Positions 1-6,640 are shown, counted from the stretch's first letter. The stretch: DNA of 64,000 nt from CAYSWV01 sp964434865 (GCA_964434865.1 CAYSWV010000019.1:13266-77265); one strand, 5' to 3'. Notes: generated by a model not told the origin, from the sequence alone. Numbers and translations are program-made.

Positions 1-84
1 GAGCAGTTGCTAACACGCTATCGCTTACCATATCAAGATTGGGGATCTGATGGAGAGAACTCCAGCGAGGAAGTGACAAATTGA
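1..84 (+). CDS. C-terminal end of an unidentified protein (partial)
   Basis: Frame 1 is open from the first base to a TGA at 82-84 and gives 27 residues, acidic and serine-rich at the end, as expected for a C-terminal tail. The other two forward frames stop early or give unlikely composition. The start lies outside the window and 27 residues are too few to assign a family, so both existence and function are uncertain. It would lie upstream of tgt in the same direction with 83 bp between them. Confidence 0.35.
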   Translation, partial: EQLLTRYRLPYQDWGSDGENSSEEVTN

Positions 85-167
85 TCGAAAACCTGTGCTG
101 CTTAGACACCACGGTGATGACCTTGGTCTATCCAAGCTACAGATCCTGATAATTCTATTGAGATAAT

Positions 168-1286
168 ATGGCTTTCCCCTTCACAGTTGAGCGTCAATGC
201 ACGACTACCCATGCTCGGGCTGGTTGGTTTAGGACACCCCATGGTGACATTCCAACCCCTTGTTTTATGCCAGTAGGGACTTTGGCTAACGTCAAAACCT
301 TAACTCCAGCTCAAGTCAAAGCGGCTGGGGCCCACATGATTTTGAGTAACACCTATCATTTGCATATCCAACCTGGAGAAGGGATTGTGCAGCGAGCCGG
401 TGGTCTACACCAGTTTATGAGCTGGCCGGGGCCCATTTTGACAGACTCAGGTGGCTTTCAGGTGTTTAGCCTCAGTCAAATTCGCTCGTTGGATGAAGAT
501 GGGGTTACGTTTAAATCTCACCATGATGGAGCTTTGATCCGATTTACCCCTGAACGGTCTATCCAAATCCAAAATGCTTTAGGGGCTGATGTGATCATGG
601 CCTTTGATGAATGCCCGCCTTATCCGGCAACCCGAGACGATGTGACTCATGCCGTTCGCCGGACAACAGCATGGCTAAAACGTTGTATATCGGCTCATCA
701 GCGCCAAGATCAAGCCTTATTTGGGATTGTCCAAGGAGGGATTTATCCTGATCTGAGACAGCAGTCGGCTCAGCAGTTGCGTGAGTTTGAATTACCTGGC
801 TATGCGATTGGAGGGGTTAGTGTTGGAGAACCTGCTCATTTGATTGAGCCCATAGTGGCCGCGACAACACCCTATCTCCCTTCTGATCGGCCTCGTTATT
901 TAATGGGCGTAGGGACTTATGCAGAGATGCAAGCTGCTGTGGCCCAAGGGGTTGACTTATTTGATTGTGTAATCCCAACTCGATTTGCTCGCCATGGCGC
1001 CGTCATGAGTCAAGGCCAGCGCTGGAATATCAAGAACGCCCAGTTTCGTGAGGATCTGAGACCCTTGGATCCCACCTGCACCTGTTATACCTGTCAAACC
1101 TTTACCCGAGCTTATCTCTGTCACTTGATCCGAGCTAAGGAAATGCTAGGCTACACATTGCTGGCTATTCATAATGTGGCTGAACTAATGACCTTTACTC
1201 GCAAAATGCGGGAAGCTATCCTGGAGGGCAACTTCAATAAGGGATGGACCCCCTGGAAGGCTGAGGATGCAACCCTATCAACTTAA
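168..1286 (+). CDS. tgt: Queuine/preQ1 tRNA-guanine transglycosylase
   Basis: Exchanges guanine 34 of tRNAs with GUN anticodons for the queuosine precursor preQ1 in the cytoplasm. The 372-residue length is normal for bacterial Tgt. Visible signatures are TDSGGFQVFSL with the conserved general-base Asp, the central GGVSVGEP segment, DCVIPTR with the nucleophilic Asp, and the zinc site CTCYTC followed by a His about 15 residues later. All key residues are present, so the enzyme should be active. It has its own 83-bp upstream gap and no overlapping neighbour, so it may be transcribed alone. The identification is secure. Confidence 0.97.
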   Translation: MAFPFTVERQCTTTHARAGWFRTPHGDIPTPCFMPVGTLANVKTLTPAQVKAAGAHMILSNTYHLHIQPGEGIVQRAGGLHQFMSWPGPILTDSGGFQVFSLSQIRSLDEDGVTFKSHHDGALIRFTPERSIQIQNALGADVIMAFDECPPYPATRDDVTHAVRRTTAWLKRCISAHQRQDQALFGIVQGGIYPDLRQQSAQQLREFELPGYAIGGVSVGEPAHLIEPIVAATTPYLPSDRPRYLMGVGTYAEMQAAVAQGVDLFDCVIPTRFARHGAVMSQGQRWNIKNAQFREDLRPLDPTCTCYTCQTFTRAYLCHLIRAKEMLGYTLLAIHNVAELMTFTRKMREAILEGNFNKGWTPWKAEDATLST

Positions 1287-1340
1287 TAAAATCTGCTAAC
1301 CAGTAGTCCCTAGTCTGACAAGAACTCAGTTCTCAGCCCA

Positions 1341-1601
1341 CTAGTCTTCAATATGCCAATCAATCTTAGTGGGATCAACCTTAGTGGGATCAACCTTAGT
1401 GGGATCAACCTTAGTGGGATCGATCAGACGTGCGGACGTGTTCAAAGTGCGGATGCCCTGTTTATGAGGCTTCTCTGCAGACTCAGTAGCGTTAACAGGC
1501 TTAGGCCCCAACAGGTGACGACCAGCCATCAACAATACAGCTCCACCGCCAAATGTCAGAGCCTGTACAAAAGCACGACGAGATTGCAAACGAGTAGTCA
1601 T
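1341..1601 (-). CDS. Small Tat-signal protein with DPTKV repeats, unknown function
   Basis: The 86-residue protein starts with a plausible twin-arginine signal: SRRAFVQ followed by a hydrophobic stretch (LTFGGGAVLLMAG). This suggests export of a folded protein or membrane anchoring. The C-terminal part ends in four tandem five-residue units (DPTKV, DPTKV, DPTKV, DPTKI) coded by a perfect 15-bp DNA repeat. I chose the ATG at 1601; an upstream ATG at 1625 adds MGLLQILF. Neither has a strong ribosome-binding site. The gene faces tgt convergently. Beyond the signal and repeats I do not recognise a family. It could in part be a spurious frame kept open by the repeat, though the Tat motif argues for a real gene. 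Confidence 0.55.
   Translation of the reverse strand: MTTRLQSRRAFVQALTFGGGAVLLMAGRHLLGPKPVNATESAEKPHKQGIRTLNTSARLIDPTKVDPTKVDPTKVDPTKIDWHIED
1359..1418. repeat. 15-bp tandem repeat, four copies
   Basis: The unit atcaaccttagtggg occurs four times head to tail, with one base change in the first copy. The unit length is a multiple of three, so copy-number change keeps frame in the minus-strand gene, where it encodes the DPTKV units. Confidence 0.9.
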
Positions 1602-2020
1602 AAATAGTATCTGTAGGAGTCCCATTAAGTTTTACACGAACGGTTGAGTAGCACAACCCTAGGATCCAGGTTTTGAAATTGCAATGATTTAGTTATGAAG
1701 AGTTTAAAGATATCTAGGTTGTACCTATCGGCTTGCATATATGTGTTTTACGCTACAGCCCGATCCGGGGGTTTCCTCGGCTATTTGTATTCAAGTTAAT
1801 GTGTTAATTTCTTGAATCAACTGAGTTAAATTTACTTAAGTTGTTTAATTATTTGTAAGTTGTTTGGTTCTTCGTAGGTGTAGTGCTTGATTTCAGGGCA
1901 AGCTTTGATCTTTAGTTATTCTGTAGTCACCAACTATGCAGAGTAAAAGCCGTTTAGACTGCCACTGTCTGGCCTGAGTAATTGATTTGGGTTTAGACCA
2001 CGATAGGTGAAGACCAGTTG
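1602..2020. other. Intergenic region between divergent genes
   Basis: About 420 bp without a credible coding frame. It is AT-rich around 1790-1870 and must hold the promoters of the minus-strand Tat protein and the plus-strand transporter. I looked for psbK, which follows tgt in some cyanobacteria, and did not see it. No convincing riboswitch or terminator was recognised. Confidence 0.5.
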
Positions 2021-2731
2021 ATGAACAGTTCAGGATTATGTATGGATCCCATTGAATCGTACCCCTCAAACAGGACTTGCCTCCACACTGCTGATCCCCT
2101 TGAAGCTCAAACAGTGAAATCTCTGAAATTAGTACTCAGTCTAAGTTTAGGATTAGCTGGGCTTGAATGGGGTTTGGGTTGGATCAGTCACAGTTTGACT
2201 GTACTGGCTGATGCCGGTCATCTCATGACAGATAGTTGGGTGATGGGGCTTGTTCTAATGACGGCTTGGTTGCGACTTCGTTCAGCTCAAAGTCATCATC
2301 AATTGGAAAGTTGGGTGACCTTAGCCAATGGCTTAGTCTTAGTTAGTGTTGGTTTTGGGGTCGGTTGGGAAGCGATCCAGAGATTTCAAGATCCACCTCT
2401 TCCTATTGCTGAACAACCTATGCTACTGGCGGCAACCCTGAATTTAGCCGTGAATAGTTTGAATGCTTGGATCCTGCATCAACATAGTCATCGTGATCAT
2501 AATGTTAAAGCAATAGGTCTCCATCTTTTAAGTGATGCCTGTGGATCTCTAGGGATTTTAGTTGCTGCATTTGGGATCTGGCAATGGCAGTGGTTTCGAG
2601 CGGATAATGTTGTGAGTTTGGGATTAGCTAGCCTGATCATCTACTCAGCCCTACCTCTCATTATCAAAGGCTATCAGGATCTAGTCCAACCTAAAAAAAT
2701 AGATAGAACAGAAGCTGTCAAATCCTATTGA
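2021..2731 (+). CDS. Cation diffusion facilitator (CDF) metal transporter, short form
   Basis: Proton-coupled efflux of divalent metals such as Zn2+ or Co2+ across the inner membrane is the usual CDF role. The 236-residue protein shows about six hydrophobic segments. The metal-site pattern is in segment 2 (LADAGHLMTDSW, with Asp, His and Asp) and segment 5 (HLLSDACGS, His and Asp). Typical CDF proteins have roughly 300 residues with a cytoplasmic C-terminal dimerisation domain; here the protein stops just after the last membrane segment, so that domain is missing. A His/Asp-containing loop (HQHSHRDHN) precedes segment 5. Start chosen at the ATG at 2021, preceded by AGGTGA; a TTG lies directly before it and another ATG at 2042. 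Metal specificity cannot be judged. Confidence 0.85.
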   Translation: MNSSGLCMDPIESYPSNRTCLHTADPLEAQTVKSLKLVLSLSLGLAGLEWGLGWISHSLTVLADAGHLMTDSWVMGLVLMTAWLRLRSAQSHHQLESWVTLANGLVLVSVGFGVGWEAIQRFQDPPLPIAEQPMLLAATLNLAVNSLNAWILHQHSHRDHNVKAIGLHLLSDACGSLGILVAAFGIWQWQWFRADNVVSLGLASLIIYSALPLIIKGYQDLVQPKKIDRTEAVKSY

Positions 2732-2836
2732 CACAGCCTGTAGCACGAATGTAGTATGTATGAGCGGGTTATTAAACCCTCATCTTGAAGAAAGAAGCTG
2801 TTTAAGCACTATTTAAGCGTCAAAGGAGATGCTGAC

Positions 2837-3037
2837 ATGGTTCACATTCGCTTTGAGGGTCGATCTTACGACGTCAGCGAAGAGCATATTCAGGTGTCAG
2901 CTCAAATGGATGATACAGCGATTAAACACCAAATTGCTGATCATTTTGAAGTTAAACCTGAACGCCTGACATATTATGTTGTCGATCGGAGACCGAGTGG
3001 TGATTTGATCATCCGACCTGAAGCAGTCTATGGTTAA
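2837..3037 (+). CDS. Conserved small protein, unknown function
   Basis: A 66-residue, mostly polar protein with no signal peptide or membrane segment. The ATG at 2837 has a good ribosome-binding site (AAAGGAG, 8 bases upstream). Its composition and the start of the fold (MVHIRFEGRSYDVSEEHI) look like small cyanobacterial proteins of unknown role, but I cannot name a family. It is the last protein gene before the structured RNA array. Confidence 0.7.
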   Translation: MVHIRFEGRSYDVSEEHIQVSAQMDDTAIKHQIADHFEVKPERLTYYVVDRRPSGDLIIRPEAVYG

Positions 3038-3099
3038 TAGTAGTTATTGACATTTGGTTGTTCGAATCTTGTCGTGCAAAGCTTGTTGGTCAACTTAAT

Positions 3100-3242
3100 G
3101 ATCCCGTGCCCTAACAGGTGAAGCTTACATACATCGCTGCATTAGCAGAACGTTGCAGGTTCAAATCCTGCCGGCCCAACCACTGGGCTGTAGTTCAATG
3201 GTAGAACATCAGTATTACAGCTTTAGCAACTTGCACGGGATC
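3100..3242 (+). ncRNA. Y RNA-like RNA 1 with a circularly permuted tRNA module
   Basis: The ends pair perfectly over 10 bp (3100-3109 with 3233-3242, GATCCCGTGC/GCACGGGATC). The conserved internal-loop strands are CCTAACAG on the 5' side and CAACTTG on the 3' side, then AAGCT pairs with AGCTT and ATAC with GTAT. Inside, tRNA parts occur in permuted order: a T arm (3155-3171, perfect 5-bp stem, loop TTCAAAT), the 3' acceptor strand CGGCCCA, then ACCA (3179-3182), one C, the 5' acceptor strand TGGGCTG (3184-3190, pairs over 7 bp including one wobble) and a D arm (3193-3207, GTTC/GAAC, loop AATGGTA). A small hairpin (3137-3148) precedes the T arm. The anticodon-stem position is occupied by the Y stem. 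Boundaries are inferred from pairing, not from transcript data. Confidence 0.72.
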
Positions 3243-3256
3243 TTTAATCCTGTTTG

Positions 3257-3377
3257 CTCGCACCCTTACAGATTAAGCTTACATACTAGCTCAGTTTGGT
3301 AGAGCACTAACCTGGTAAGGTAGTGGTTGCAGGTTCAAATCCTGTGTATGATCAATAGCTTATTCAACTTGTGCGAG
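3257..3377 (+). ncRNA. Y RNA-like RNA 2 with a tRNA-Thr(GGU)-like module
   Basis: The outer stem CTCGCAC/GTGCGAG pairs over 7 bp (3257-3263 with 3371-3377). The conserved loop strands CCTTACAG and CAACTTG and the AAGCT/AGCTT inner stem follow. Module 3282-3350 is a linear cloverleaf: shortened acceptor-like stem CATAC/GTATG, D arm GCTC/GAGC with loop AGTTTGGTA, an anticodon arm with loop CTGGTAA placing GGT at positions 34-36 (stem has one A-G mismatch) and a T arm with loop TTCAAAT. The acceptor stem has 5 bp, lacks CCA and is continuous with the Y stem, so it should not be charged. It shares a 19-base T-arm segment with RNA 1, which suggests duplication or gene conversion. Confidence 0.72.
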
Positions 3378-3399
3378 ATCCACTTAAAAATCATGGCTT

Positions 3400-3588
3400 C
3401 CGTGCCCCAACAGAAAAAGCTTACAAGCTTACATCCGTAACTATAACGGTCCTAAGGTAGCGATGTTCGAGCGATCGAACTAGTGAAGTCTGATCTGAAT
3501 CTCTCAGAGATGGATCACACATGCTCACTGCCTACTTCAATAGGTAAGAGCGATGGTATGCTTTCCCATGCTTTTTTGACTTGCACGG
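3400..3588 (+). ncRNA. Y RNA-like RNA 3 with a 23S rRNA H69/H71-like module
   Basis: The frame is the same as in its neighbours: outer CCGTGC/GCACGG (3400-3405 with 3583-3588), loop strands CCCCAACAG and TTTGACTTG, inner AAAAAGC/GCTTTTT. The module contains an exact 29-base match, from memory, to the universally conserved helix 69 and the 5' strand of helix 71 of 23S rRNA (3435-3463). It is followed by a GTTCGA/TCGAAC hairpin with a GCGA loop (3465-3480), an ATCTC/GAGAT hairpin and a CCTA/TAGG hairpin closed by GCTC/GAGC. It is the longest unit (189 nt) and the only one without an evident T loop. Confidence 0.7.
3435..3463 (+). other. 23S rRNA helix 69 / helix 71 mimic
   Basis: CCGT-AACTATA-ACGG forms the helix 69 hairpin with its exact seven-base loop. 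The following TCCTAAGGTAGCGA is the invariant linker and 5' strand of helix 71. In large-subunit rRNA this region contacts tRNA and is pseudouridylated by RluD. The similarity stops after GCGA, so this is a copied segment, not an rRNA gene. It also overlaps the I-CeuI homing-endonuclease recognition sequence, matching 26 of its 27 bases. Confidence 0.85.
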
Positions 3589-3592
3589 ACAC

Positions 3593-3697
3593 CTAAGTCC
3601 CTAACTTTAAAAGCTTACATCCTGAGGTAAAGTGCACATAGTGTGTTCAGGTTCAAGTCTTATATGATCACGAGCTTTTTGAACTTGCATAGATTAG
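3593..3697 (+). ncRNA. Y RNA-like RNA 4, degenerate
   Basis: Keeps the diagnostic parts (CCCTAAC, AAAAGCTTACAT, then AGCTTTTT and GAACTTG; inner stem 3609-3615 with 3673-3679). The outer stem is weak, only CTAA/TTAG plus irregular pairs. Inside, CCTGA (3621-3625) pairs with TCAGG (3647-3651) around a CACA/TGTG hairpin, and a T-loop-like TTCAAGT (3652-3658) has a poor stem. It could be a decaying copy or a shorter functional variant. Its 5' boundary touches the GGAC/GTCC hairpin at the end of RNA 3. Confidence 0.5.
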
Positions 3698-3703
3698 TGT
3701 TGC

Positions 3704-3837
3704 TTTCGTATCCCAACCTGAAAAGCTTACATACTTGCCTAAAGGTAGGGCGTCGTTTTTGGGTAACGATGTGGCGCAAGCCACCTGTAGGTTCGAGTCC
3801 TACGTATGATACTACAGCTTTTCAGACTTGTACGAAG
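3704..3837 (+). ncRNA. Y RNA-like RNA 5 with a Pro(UGG)-like, class II-type tRNA module
   Basis: The outer stem TTTCGTA/TACGAAG, loop strands TCCCAACCTG and CAGACTTG, and the inner stem AAAAGCT/AGCTTTT (3721-3727 with 3816-3822) match the other units. Module 3730-3808 has CATAC/GTATG as a 5-bp acceptor-like stem, a D arm GCC/GGC, a perfect anticodon stem TCGTT/AACGA around loop TTTGGGT (TGG at 34-36), a long variable arm GTGGC/GCCAC with a GCAA loop, and a perfect T arm GTAGG/CCTAC with loop TTCGAGT. A long variable arm is a tRNA-Leu/Ser/Tyr feature, so this is a chimera or altered copy. It ends 49 bp before the ATPase start. Confidence 0.72.
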
Positions 3838-3886
3838 GTGCTTTTCAATTCAATAGAGTAGGTTAACTGGTCAGGAGGTGATCAGA

Positions 3887-5092
3887 GTGAGTTATTATGA
3901 GTCAGACTATGATGAGTATTCTGCTGGTAATCACAGTTCTAGCCAAAGCTTGCTAGGTAGTGGTTGGCGTCCACTTTACCAACAATTAGATCTCAATTTT
4001 TTGTCCTCTCTGATCACCCAAGATCCTGGAGAATTTTTGCGACGTACTTTGGATGTCTGTGGCCGGATTGGTAACTCACTAGGCCGTACTGATCACACTT
4101 GGTGGGCTAATGTCCTAGATGTTTGTTCAGGTAATACTCGCCGGGAATTTGATGAGTATTGGAATTTTATTACACCCGCGCCACTTCACCCCACCTGGCA
4201 TGACAAAACCGAAATCAGTAGTCTCATTCCGCTGAACCAACCCAACTGCCAAGATGATATTGCCATCTATTATGCTCTCAGTCGGTTGCGTCAGATCATT
4301 TTAATGAAAATCTTGAAGTATCTGGGACCTCCTGATCAAATCACACAAACTATGGCGGGTCGGATCTTTTACTTGCCAATTGAACGATTTACAGGTTGGG
4401 ATCAATTGAAAGGAGATGGATATATTCAAGCCTATTGGGCTAGTCACAAGATTTGGTTATATATTCAGACCTATAGCTCGGGCAAGCGCCAATATTCACT
4501 TGTGGGGTCAGAACTGGGGTCCTGGATTCAAAAAGCAGCTTACAACCTGGCAGTGATGTTGAGCGGCTATCAGTATCGAATTGGGCAAGTTCAAAGCACC
4601 TTTTCGATTAGTTCGTTTCCGGTTGATGTTCAGGATTTCACCGACTCAGTTCAAGATCAGGTCCTTAGTCAAGAGCAAGCCGCTATTTTAGTTTATGGCA
4701 AGCCTGGCACCGGTAAAACGGCCTGGACCCAAGCTGTTGCTAAAACGATTTTGGCACCTCTCGGTTATGTGATCTTTATCCTGGATCATGATGCTGTTGA
4801 AGATTTTGTGCCACCCAACTATTTGGATCGAATCTGTCTCATTGTCAATGAAGCCGATAATCTGGCGCAAAATCGGGCAACTGAAGCTGCACAAACCAAC
4901 ACGAAAACTGAACATATTTTGGGCTTATTAGATGGCACTTTACACCAAAGCGTGATCGATGAAGCTCGTTCAGAACGACCACCCCGGTTAGTTGTGCTGA
5001 TGACTTGCAACACAATTGAACGTATGGATCCTGCTGTGTTGCGTAAAGGGCGTGTGGATCTGATGTACGAGTTTACCCACCAGTTTGTTTGA
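3887..5092 (+). CDS. AAA+ ATPase, predicted partner of the Ro60-like protein
   Basis: The 401-residue protein has a C-terminal AAA+ core. Walker A is GKPGTGKT (residues about 271-278), the Walker B position is LIVNEADN (321-322), the sensor 1 Asn is in MTCN (375) and the likely arginine finger is in KGRVD (389). The Walker B aspartate is replaced by Asn (NE instead of DE); the catalytic Glu is kept. The segment after sensor 1 resembles classical AAA proteins such as BCS1/FtsH. The first about 250 residues are soluble and I recognise no domain there. The start is GTG 3887, seven bases after AGGAGGT; a GTG at 3878 lies inside that ribosome-binding site. It follows the Y RNA array and precedes the VWA protein by 87 bp. 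By context it may remodel Ro/Y RNA particles or their targets; this is inference. Confidence 0.82.
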   Translation: MSYYESDYDEYSAGNHSSSQSLLGSGWRPLYQQLDLNFLSSLITQDPGEFLRRTLDVCGRIGNSLGRTDHTWWANVLDVCSGNTRREFDEYWNFITPAPLHPTWHDKTEISSLIPLNQPNCQDDIAIYYALSRLRQIILMKILKYLGPPDQITQTMAGRIFYLPIERFTGWDQLKGDGYIQAYWASHKIWLYIQTYSSGKRQYSLVGSELGSWIQKAAYNLAVMLSGYQYRIGQVQSTFSISSFPVDVQDFTDSVQDQVLSQEQAAILVYGKPGTGKTAWTQAVAKTILAPLGYVIFILDHDAVEDFVPPNYLDRICLIVNEADNLAQNRATEAAQTNTKTEHILGLLDGTLHQSVIDEARSERPPRLVVLMTCNTIERMDPAVLRKGRVDLMYEFTHQFV

Positions 5093-5179
5093 CAGCTCAA
5101 GTCTTAGCCCTGATCACTAGCCGTTTTCAATACCTGGAAACACCATAATTGAATGAACTTTGTTCAGGAGGTGATGTTT

Positions 5180-6640
5180 ATGATATCTACAGCAGAGCGA
5201 GATCTCCGACTAGAGCTTTTAAATAGCTTGTTGACTACCCCTCACCGTCAATTTAAAGAAGTCGCTGAACTGCATCAGTTAGCGATTGAACTCGATCCAC
5301 TCTTTTATGGGCATTTAGCGGTTTGGTATCAGGCGAATGGTGATGTCCGAGATCATAAAGAGGTCTTTGTTGGCAATCTACTGACCAGTTCTTTGTCTGA
5401 ACATCGTGAAGCTGGCTTTGTCATACTTCAAGAGTTTCCCCCCTATGAGGTGGCTCGGATCGTTGACTTTATGAAGTGTTACCGGGGTAAGGTGCCTCGA
5501 GTAGCTCGGACTGCTGTGCGTCAATACTTACAAGCTCGGGAGTTAAAGCCTAAGTTTTTTGATCGGGCAGTTTTGCGAAGCCGTAAGCCTATAAAACACT
5601 TGTATGCGACCTTGCATATCAAGCCTAGCCCTCGAGCTAATGCCATCTTGTTCAAAAATGATCCCCCTCAAGACAGCTTAGCTTTTTTAGTTAAAGTGTT
5701 GGCTCAAACGGAGACCCCCATAATACAAGCGCAGTTGATTGTGGATCATAAGATTCCTTACCCGATTGCTGTGGGGGTGATCAAGCAGTTGACACCTACT
5801 GTATTAGTGGCCTTGATTAATGCAATGACCCCACAAGAAGTGATCAATAACTTGAAGTCTTTAAAAGCAAGAGGCGCTTTTGATCATACTCAAGTCAAGC
5901 AACTGATTGAGCAAAAACTAGAGCAAGCCCAGTCTGATAGTCGTACAGCTCCTTTCAAAGCTCAGATTGCTGCTGAGGCTGCTGATCTAGATGAAGCAAC
6001 AGTTGCTAAATTGGCTCAAGTGAGTGATGCTCAAGTCAAGCAAAAGGGGCAGATTCGTAAATCTACAGCCTTGTTGGTGGATAAGTCTGGCTCTATGGCC
6101 GCCGCTATTGAAGTAGGTAAGCGCATCGCAGCTATGCTTTCAGGCATTACTGAAGCTGAGCTTTGGGTCTATGCATTTGATACTATCCCCTATCTCATCA
6201 AGCCTGATCACACTCCTGATCAAATTCCCACGATGAGTCAATGGGATCAAGTATTCAAACATATCAAGGCCGGGGGAGGTACCAGCATAGGCTGTGCTTT
6301 GGAGATGATGCGACAACGCCAGCAAGCTGTTGAACAGATCATCATTGTGACTGACGAGGGTGAAAATTCAGCACCCTACTTTGCCACCGTTTATCCCAAG
6401 TACTGTCAGGCGTTGAATGTAAACCCTAACTTGGTGTTTGTTCGAGTTGGAACCTATGCTGGAGATTATGTGGCTCGAAGCTTGAAGTCCTTACAGATTC
6501 AAGTGGATAGCTTCACGTTTCAAGGTGACTACTATGCTCTGCCTAATTTGATCCCACTATTGACTCGGCCGTCGCGGTTAGAGTTACTGATGGAGATCAT
6601 GGCCACTCCTCTACCCACTCGAACACCTGTTGCTGCTTGA
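5180..6640 (+). CDS. Ro60/Rsr-like (TROVE plus VWA) RNA-binding protein
   Basis: A 486-residue soluble protein. Residues 1 to about 290 are alpha-helical, repeat-like and basic in places (around RGKVPRVARTAVRQYL), which fits the HEAT-repeat ring of Ro60. Residues about 293-470 form a VWA domain with a complete MIDAS: DKSGSM at 301, the Thr in GGGTSIG near 365 and TDEGEN near 391. Ro60/Rsr proteins bind Y RNA on the outside of the ring and single-stranded ends of misfolded RNA in the hole; they assist rRNA maturation and RNA quality control in Deinococcus. The adjacent Y RNA-like array supports the call more than residue similarity, which is divergent. Start at ATG 5180, after AGGAGGTGAT. A generic VWA protein of a MoxR/VWA pair is the alternative. 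Confidence 0.68.
   Translation: MISTAERDLRLELLNSLLTTPHRQFKEVAELHQLAIELDPLFYGHLAVWYQANGDVRDHKEVFVGNLLTSSLSEHREAGFVILQEFPPYEVARIVDFMKCYRGKVPRVARTAVRQYLQARELKPKFFDRAVLRSRKPIKHLYATLHIKPSPRANAILFKNDPPQDSLAFLVKVLAQTETPIIQAQLIVDHKIPYPIAVGVIKQLTPTVLVALINAMTPQEVINNLKSLKARGAFDHTQVKQLIEQKLEQAQSDSRTAPFKAQIAAEAADLDEATVAKLAQVSDAQVKQKGQIRKSTALLVDKSGSMAAAIEVGKRIAAMLSGITEAELWVYAFDTIPYLIKPDHTPDQIPTMSQWDQVFKHIKAGGGTSIGCALEMMRQRQQAVEQIIIVTDEGENSAPYFATVYPKYCQALNVNPNLVFVRVGTYAGDYVARSLKSLQIQVDSFTFQGDYYALPNLIPLLTRPSRLELLMEIMATPLPTRTPVAA

Noticed and set aside
1353..1607. Plus-strand frame over the 15-bp repeat
   Set aside because: It is the complement of the Tat-protein gene; the signal peptide exists only on the minus strand.
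3155..3220. Permuted tmRNA (ssrA) of the two-piece type
   Set aside because: No tag-reading frame, no room for the pseudoknots, and the D and T arms are those of an ordinary tRNA.
3435..3463. Edge of an rRNA operon
   Set aside because: Only 29 bases match and the flanks belong to the Y RNA-like frame on both sides.
3100..3840. A plain tRNA gene cluster
   Set aside because: None of the units has a complete 7-bp acceptor stem with 3' end in linear order; the shared outer frame around each module is not a tRNA feature.
3643..3861. Open frame of 72 codons across the RNA array
   Set aside because: It runs through units 4 and 5, has no ribosome-binding site and its residues follow tRNA-like DNA.
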